From Bacillota bacterium (GTDB lineage: Bacteria > Bacillota_E > Sulfobacillia > Sulfobacillales > Sulfobacillaceae), in NCBI GenBank assembly GCA_021802375.1, contig JAKAAL010000083.1, forward strand, positions 1 through 10,510: a DNA stretch of 10,510 nt, written 5' to 3'. The notes beneath the pieces were generated by a model. The model saw nothing but the letters and a program-made list of their open reading frames with translations. It had not been told where the DNA came from and ran no database searches. Positions 6,760 to 10,510 of the stretch are shown piece by piece. Positions within the stretch are counted from its first letter, which is position 1. Each line of letters begins with the position of its first letter. The position numbers and the translations under genes were made by a program.

Positions 6760-7965
6760 CTAGAGCGATTGGGGTGGCTGCAGTAGGGCCTTAGAGATTC
6801 TCTTCAGCCCTTCTTCCAGCATGGATCGGGGACAGGCTACATTGAGGCGAATGTGACCCTCTGAGTTGGCCACAAACATGTTGCTCCCTTCCAACAAGAC
6901 GCCTGCGTTGTGGGCAAAATAGTACGGGAGATTACTCTCATTAGGCAGATAAGCGCGGACATCCACCCAAGCCAGATATGTTGCCTCAGGAATCCGGAAC
7001 ACCGCGTCGGGCAAATGGTGCTCCAAGTACTGTTGCACCACTAAAAAATTATCGTCCAGATAGGTTTTAAGTTGAGCCAGCCATGCGTCTCCGTGTTGGT
7101 ACGCGGCTTGTGCGGCGGCAATGCTCAGTGGATTGTCCATAGCATAGTGGCGTTGTTGCCACACGGACCGAATGCCTTCGTTGGGGATGATAATGTTCGA
7201 GAACATAAGACCGGCCAGATTAAAAGTTTTACTGGGCGCAATGCATGTAATGATCTTGTCCGATTCTGGAAAGAGTTTGGCTAAAGGGGTATGCACTTGC
7301 CCGTTCCTTAGCAGATCACAGTGTATTTCATCGGAAATGATCCACACGTTGTTTTCCAGGCAAATGTCGCCGAATCTCTTTAATTCTTTTGTCGTCCACA
7401 CCCGTCCCGACGGGTTGTGAGGATTACAGAAGATACATAAGGACACTTTTTCATCTTGGGCTTTGACCTCCAAGTCATCAAAATTCATCGTGTAGTAGCC
7501 TTGTTGGTTCACGAGATCGGAGGTCACCAATTCTCGATGATTGTAATCAGCGGCGTGCTTGAAATAGGCATAGGATGGTGTGACAATTAAAACCTTTTCG
7601 TCTGGTTTGCAGATGTAGTCCACTAACTCAAATAAGGCGGGAATAATGCCGGGCGAGGTCACTAGATGGTCTTTTTCGAAGGACCAATGGTAATGGCGCT
7701 CGGCCCAACCGGAGACTGCACGATAGTAGTGGGGATCCGAAATCTTGGTGTAGCCGAAAATCCGCTTGTCTAGTCGCTCTTTGATGGCTTGGATGATTTC
7801 AGGAGCTGTGGCGAATTCCATGTCGGCCACCCACATCCGAATGAACTCGTCATCAGTATAGGGGAAAACCATGTCCGAGGTATGGAAAAGATATTCTCGA
7901 AAACCATCGGTATTCATGGCATTGGTACCTTGACGGTCAATGATTTCGTCAAAATTGTAGGGCAT
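6760..7965 (-). CDS. MalY/PatB-type PLP-dependent aminotransferase / cystathionine beta-lyase
   Basis: This 401-aa fold-type I PLP enzyme is typical of MalY/PatB C-S lyases, which split cystathionine or cysteine conjugates to a thiol, pyruvate and ammonia. Motifs in order are WVADMEFATAPEI (45-57, the family's 'WVADMDF' signature), LVTSPGIIPAL (101-111), FCNPHNPSGRVW (179-190), SDEIHCDL (211-218, with PLP-N1-binding Asp212) and APSKTFNLAGL (243-253, with Schiff-base Lys246). An Arg near the C-terminus (HIRLNVACP) fits the carboxylate-binding Arg. The ORF is open to 8043, but the ATG at 7965 has GGAAGGAG (7973-7980) 7 nt upstream and starts like PatB proteins (MPYNFDEIIDRQGTNA). Exact substrate is not readable. 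It is divergent from the mutasome cassette. Confidence 0.88.
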   Translation of the reverse strand: MPYNFDEIIDRQGTNAMNTDGFREYLFHTSDMVFPYTDDEFIRMWVADMEFATAPEIIQAIKERLDKRIFGYTKISDPHYYRAVSGWAERHYHWSFEKDHLVTSPGIIPALFELVDYICKPDEKVLIVTPSYAYFKHAADYNHRELVTSDLVNQQGYYTMNFDDLEVKAQDEKVSLCIFCNPHNPSGRVWTTKELKRFGDICLENNVWIISDEIHCDLLRNGQVHTPLAKLFPESDKIITCIAPSKTFNLAGLMFSNIIIPNEGIRSVWQQRHYAMDNPLSIAAAQAAYQHGDAWLAQLKTYLDDNFLVVQQYLEHHLPDAVFRIPEATYLAWVDVRAYLPNESNLPYYFAHNAGVLLEGSNMFVANSEGHIRLNVACPRSMLEEGLKRISKALLQPPQSL

Positions 7966-8071
7966 TACTCGGCTCCTTCCGGAATTCAGGTTGATTTTGC
8001 TTCCCGGATCTTGGGCGGGGAGGCTGTTGGTCCTCGGGGTCACTCCTTGATTCTCTTCGAACAGAGGGGGA

Positions 8072-8101
8072 ATTGTCCATATTTATTCACGACTCCGTCA
8101 A
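8072..8101 (-). promoter_or_regulatory. Candidate promoter of the MalY/PatB-type gene
   Basis: On the - strand TTGACG (8096-8101, 5/6 to the -35 consensus) is followed after 18 nt by GACAAT (8072-8077, 4/6 to the -10). This would give a leader of about 100 nt. I looked for S-box (SAM) or T-box signatures in that leader and saw none. The call rests only on consensus matching. Confidence 0.33.
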
Positions 8102-8142
8102 CGATTTGGGCTATCGCACCGAAAATTGGGCAGAACTCCCTC

Positions 8143-8172
8143 TTGAATAATCTTTGGACTTTGGCATATAAT
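8143..8172 (+). promoter_or_regulatory. Sigma-A-type promoter of the imuB-dnaE2 cassette
   Basis: A perfect -10 TATAAT (8167-8172) follows a -35-like TTGAAT (8143-8148, 4/6) with an 18-nt spacer. The start of transcription would fall near 8179, inside the SOS-box match. It is correctly placed for the TTG start at 8216 with a leader of about 37 nt. Confidence 0.7.
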
Positions 8173-8178
8173 CATAGA

Positions 8179-8192
8179 CAAACAAACGTTCC
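8179..8192 (+). promoter_or_regulatory. Probable LexA (DinR) SOS operator
   Basis: CAAACAAACGTTCC matches the Bacillus SOS box CGAACRNRYGTTYG at 12 of 14 positions; the mismatches are position 2 (A for G) and position 14 (C for G). It starts about 7 nt after the -10 hexamer, so bound LexA would cover the transcription start. Context (error-prone polymerase genes downstream) makes a chance match unlikely. Confidence 0.68.
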
Positions 8193-8215
8193 AACACCGA
8201 AAGAAGGGCATTTTC

Positions 8216-9301
8216 TTGGGCATTATATACTGGCAACTTGGTCATTTGACTCGAGAACATGCTCCGCGACCTGTAGGCCCTTTTGTGGTGTTTCAAGGGG
8301 ATCGGGTATTTGACACAGATGCCCAAGGGTGGGATCTAGGAGTACGGGCCGGAATGTTATTAAAGGAATTAAAGTGGCGGTATCCCCAGGCAGTCATGGT
8401 GCCGTGGCACACACTACATTATCAAGAAGGACACCGTGAACGCATGCGTTGGCTTCAACAGCATGCCGTGTCCTACTTTCAGGAAGATCCCCGTGAAGGA
8501 TGGTGGGAGTGGCCTCGAATTCATCCGCAGATTTTAGAATCACTTATGGCAGAAGTTATCCCTAGATGGGCGTTACGAGTTGATATTGGGGTGGCTAGTC
8601 ATCCCGTATTAGCTCAATGGGCTTGTGCCCAAGGTGGCGTTTTGGGACTTAAAACCTGGCCCCTTAAAGGAATACGCGTATTTGTGATTCACCCGCAAGA
8701 AGAATCCCTATATTGGCCCGAGGTGCCTTTAGAGTATGTCGAGAAACGTTGGCCGAAGCGTATCTATGAATGGCGGCATCGCGGGTGGACCCGGGTGGGA
8801 GAAGTGCCTGGGCTCCTGGAACAGGTCAAATCCTTGCCGATCGCTACGGGATCGACCCCGGTATCGATTCGCATTACGCGACCGTTAGAAGGGGGCGTCG
8901 AGCAAGGTTTAGGGGAAATTATGGCACAGATGGCAAAAGAATTAGTCGACCGACTACGACAAGAAAATCAGGGGATGGCGCACGTGCGTTTGACATGGGA
9001 AACGCCGCGAGGCATTGAGACGCGGGAACGCTATTGGCCTGAGGTGGTGTCTGAACGGGATCGGATTATTAGTCGAGTATTAACCCTGTTGAAGATCTTG
9101 CCGACAGCGCCTCCGGATAAAGTCGTTTTGGAGGTAGACGATCCGGAATGTGTCAAAGCCCAACAATTGAATTTGTGGAAAATGGACAAAAAAAGTCAGG
9201 TGAATACTCTGGCCTATCCCTCCTACTTTGACATCCCTCGACGCGAGCTTCATTTACAATTCTGGGATATTTGGCGAATGCGGGAATCGCATGCGCCATG
9301 A
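8216..9301 (+). CDS. imuB: ImuB-like, degenerate Y-family DNA polymerase homologue
   Basis: This 361-aa protein has the outline of a Y-family translesion polymerase without its active site. GWDLGVRAGMLL (38-49) matches the 'YEARxxGVxxGM' palm/finger motif, and DIGVASHPVLAQWACA (123-138) matches 'SIGIAxNKLLAKIAS'. WPEVPLEYV...GWTRVGEVPGL (167-200) is the helix-hairpin-helix thumb, and residues 214-310 fit the little finger. The DxD motif at the N-terminus is replaced (IIYWQLGHL, 3-11), and no S-x-D-E follows in 85-105. In ImuB proteins this loss is usual; they bridge the beta clamp and DnaE2. QQLNLW (316-321) resembles a beta-clamp-binding motif (QLxLF). Translation starts at TTG 8216 with AGAAGG (8202-8207) 8 nt upstream; the promoter position excludes an earlier start. 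ATGA overlap joins it to the next gene. A highly diverged DinB is the alternative. Confidence 0.72.
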   Translation: MGIIYWQLGHLTREHAPRPVGPFVVFQGDRVFDTDAQGWDLGVRAGMLLKELKWRYPQAVMVPWHTLHYQEGHRERMRWLQQHAVSYFQEDPREGWWEWPRIHPQILESLMAEVIPRWALRVDIGVASHPVLAQWACAQGGVLGLKTWPLKGIRVFVIHPQEESLYWPEVPLEYVEKRWPKRIYEWRHRGWTRVGEVPGLLEQVKSLPIATGSTPVSIRITRPLEGGVEQGLGEIMAQMAKELVDRLRQENQGMAHVRLTWETPRGIETRERYWPEVVSERDRIISRVLTLLKILPTAPPDKVVLEVDDPECVKAQQLNLWKMDKKSQVNTLAYPSYFDIPRRELHLQFWDIWRMRESHAP

Positions 9302-9531
9302 AAGCCCTAGAAAAAGTGTGGGTTCGCCGTCAAGTGCCTTATGCCTTCGTGTGGAGACAGCAATATGTATCGATCGTCAGAGTACTAGATTATTGGCGAG
9401 ACATCGGAGAATGGTGGCGAGGAGAACCCGAATTATGGTTCTGGAGAATTCAGGGACAAGAGGACAGTGTGTTTGAATTGGCCTGTAACCCCCAAACCCA
9501 TCAGTGGTGGATGTATCACGTTTATGATTGA
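9298..9531 (+). CDS. Small DUF6504-like protein of the mutasome cassette
   Basis: This 77-aa protein is rich in Trp and Tyr (YAFVWRQQYVSIVRVLDYW, EWWRG, LWFWRI, WWMYHVYD). From memory, this order (WR-x-Y-x-V-x-x-VLD-W ... EWW ... Y/FWR ... VFEL ... WW-VYD) is that of DUF6504, a small domain found beside, or fused to, ImuB-like Y-family proteins in Actinobacteria. Its biochemical role is unknown to me; a role in assembling the ImuB-DnaE2 complex is inference. The ATG at 9298 overlaps the imuB stop by 4 bp (ATGA), which points to translational coupling. I prefer it to a TTG at 9271, which would add a nine-residue extension inside imuB. No strong SD of its own is seen. Confidence 0.62.
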   Translation: MKALEKVWVRRQVPYAFVWRQQYVSIVRVLDYWRDIGEWWRGEPELWFWRIQGQEDSVFELACNPQTHQWWMYHVYD

Positions 9532-9537
9532 GGAGGG
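9530..9537 (+). promoter_or_regulatory. Ribosome binding site of the 50-aa ORF
   Basis: GAGGAGGG overlaps the TGA stop of the preceding gene and lies 7 nt before GTG 9545. The strength of this site is the main evidence that the following tiny ORF is translated. Confidence 0.7.
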
Positions 9538-9544
9538 TCCTAAA

Positions 9545-9697
9545 GTGGCTAAAATTATTCCGTTTCCTCCGACAGAGGAATTAGCGGAGGTAAGACGCAG
9601 TGGGTATCAGGTAACAATAGGTCGCCATCATTATCGAATTCGCCCCCATTCTTTAATGGCCTCGGTGTGGCATTGGGTACAAGAATTGTGGGAATAG
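9545..9697 (+). CDS. 50-aa ORF of unknown function between the DUF6504-like gene and dnaE2
   Basis: I do not recognise this protein. It starts VAKIIPFPPTEEL and ends with a basic/aromatic part (GYQVTIGRHHYRIRP, then SVWHWVQELWE). It has no signal peptide, membrane segment or cysteine. The GTG at 9545 is chosen because GAGGAGGG ends 7 nt upstream; the frame stays open to 9467, but that would overlap most of the DUF6504-like 3' end. Its last 10 bp overlap the start of dnaE2, so its translation could deliver ribosomes to dnaE2, which has no good SD. It occupies a place where other mutasome operons may carry accessory genes. It may be a functional small protein or mainly a coupling leader. Confidence 0.58.
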   Translation: MAKIIPFPPTEELAEVRRSGYQVTIGRHHYRIRPHSLMASVWHWVQELWE

Positions 9698-10510
9698 GGG
9701 TAGAACTTCATGCTCATTCGGCTTTTTCATTTTTGGCGGGTGCTTCGACACCGCGGCAACTGGCAGCCGAGGCTTCACGTCAAGGGATTGGGACGCTGGC
9801 ATTAACCGACACGTTTCGGTTATCGGGGGTGCCAACCTTTTTAGAGGCGGCGACCGAAGTTGGTATCAAGGCGGTTGTCGGAGCCGAAATTGTGGTCGAA
9901 GATTTGGGGCAACTGGTGCTGTTGGTACCCCAAACCGAAGCCTACGCCGACCTCACACGTCTACTTACCGAAGCACTATTAAGTTCACCGAGGAAACAAC
10001 CCCAGGTCCAATGGGCAACCCTCGAACGTTACGGACGCAATCTAATAGCTCTGACCGGTGACCGGCAAGGTATTATCGCACGGCCTTGGCTACAAGGACG
10101 TCGTGCACAAGTCCCGGAAATCACAGAACGTCTCCTTAATATTTTTGGAACCCGTAATTTATTTATCGAACTCACCGTGAATTATTTGCCTGGAGATCGC
10201 TTGTTGTTTCAGTTTTTAAATGATGTAGCCGAAGCTAACCAATTGCAGTTGGTCGCAACCGGCGCCGTACGCTACGCACGTAAAGAAGATTTTGGACTGT
10301 TTGATCTCATGACTTGCATTCGGACCGGACAACGGGTTGAAGAGGTGGGACCGGAGCGCTATCTTAACGCAGAAAATTATCTGAAGCCTTGGACGGCGAT
10401 GGAGTCTGCTTTAAAGCCATGGCCTAAGGCAATCCGTAATACCCAGGCACTCGCCGAACGGTTAGAGACCCCCGATATTTTACGTAAGCCTCATTACCCC
10501 AAGTTTTCGG
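9688..10510 (+). CDS. dnaE2: DnaE2/ImuC-type error-prone DNA polymerase III alpha subunit (N-terminal part, runs off the window)
   Basis: 274 codons are visible, open to the right edge. They form the PHP domain of a C-family polymerase. ELHAHSAFSFLAGAS (6-20) is the DnaE2-style 'ELH-x-x-S-x-FSFL-x-GAS' opening, followed by LALTDTFRLSGVPTF (37-51), VVGAEI (63-68), FIELTVNYLPGD (159-170) and LVATGAVRYARKEDFGLFDLMTCIRTG (188-214 region). The metal-cluster His8/His10 and Glu67 are kept. The 'TDH' His is Thr42, and 'ATNDVHY' has become ATGAVRY, losing an Asp and a His, so this PHP is unlikely to be a working exonuclease. DnaE2 carries out error-prone translesion synthesis with ImuB. GTG 9688 best fits the known N-terminus; it overlaps the preceding ORF by 10 bp and lacks a clear SD. 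The polymerase active-site aspartates are beyond the window. Confidence 0.85.
   Translation, partial: MGIGVELHAHSAFSFLAGASTPRQLAAEASRQGIGTLALTDTFRLSGVPTFLEAATEVGIKAVVGAEIVVEDLGQLVLLVPQTEAYADLTRLLTEALLSSPRKQPQVQWATLERYGRNLIALTGDRQGIIARPWLQGRRAQVPEITERLLNIFGTRNLFIELTVNYLPGDRLLFQFLNDVAEANQLQLVATGAVRYARKEDFGLFDLMTCIRTGQRVEEVGPERYLNAENYLKPWTAMESALKPWPKAIRNTQALAERLETPDILRKPHYPKFS

Noticed and set aside
7966..8043. 26-residue N-terminal extension of the MalY/PatB gene
   Set aside because: GGAAGGAG is 7 nt before the ATG at 7965, and the protein start there matches the family; the extension looks like leader sequence.
7966..8095. Possible SAM (S-box) or T-box riboswitch in the MalY/PatB leader
   Set aside because: Such leaders are common for sulfur amino-acid genes, but I found no S-box core, no T-box sequence and no terminator hairpin here.
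7789..8313. 174-aa open frame on the + strand
   Set aside because: It is antisense to the MalY/PatB 5' end, crosses the divergent promoter region and overlaps imuB in another frame; it has no RBS or recognisable motifs.
9467..9544. Longer reading of the 50-aa ORF from 9467
   Set aside because: It would overlap most of the 3' end of the DUF6504-like gene; the strong RBS points to GTG 9545.
1..10510. CRISPR arrays, tRNA/rRNA genes, insertion sequences or prophage signs
   Set aside because: I saw no regularly spaced repeats, no tRNA-like cloverleaf, no transposase frames and no terminal inverted repeats; the only strong inverted repeat is the terminator at 6161-6202.

Overview
The window looks like chromosomal DNA of a Gram-positive, Firmicutes-type bacterium. 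Nearly every start has a strong AAGGAGG-type ribosome binding site about 7 nt upstream, GTG and TTG starts are used, and there is a Bacillus-type (DinR/LexA) SOS operator. Acetate and leucine catabolism genes beside a DnaE2-type mutasome would suit a Sulfobacillus-like or related lineage, but that taxonomic guess is inference.

Region 1 (1-3327, + strand) is an acyl-CoA / leucine-degradation operon. It holds the last residues of a probable biotin carrier protein, a methylcrotonyl-CoA-type carboxyltransferase, an HMG-CoA lyase-family protein and a crotonase that overlaps the lyase by 4 bp. The set resembles the Bacillus yngE-yngG-yngF group: 3-methylcrotonyl-CoA to 3-methylglutaconyl-CoA to HMG-CoA to acetyl-CoA plus acetoacetate. 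Two enzymes carry substitutions at expected catalytic positions: Ser for Cys in the lyase and Gly for the first Glu in the crotonase.

Region 2 (3328-6231, + strand) is an acetate module: an AMP-forming acetyl-CoA synthetase behind its own probable promoter, then a GPR1/FUN34/YaaH (SatP)-type acetate transporter. It ends at a strong, probably bidirectional, hairpin terminator.

Region 3 (6232-7965, - strand) has a small four-helix membrane protein of unknown function and a MalY/PatB-type PLP-dependent C-S lyase/aminotransferase.

Region 4 (8143-10510, + strand) is the most interesting part. It is a compact, translationally coupled cassette of a degenerate Y-family polymerase (ImuB-like), a 77-aa DUF6504-like protein, a 50-aa unknown ORF and the start of a DnaE2/ImuC-type error-prone polymerase. 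It is preceded by a near-consensus promoter with a 12/14 match to the Bacillus SOS box lying on the expected transcription start. I read this as a DNA-damage-inducible mutagenesis operon with no ImuA/RecA-like gene in the visible part and two tiny proteins in between. The dnaE2 gene runs off the right edge.
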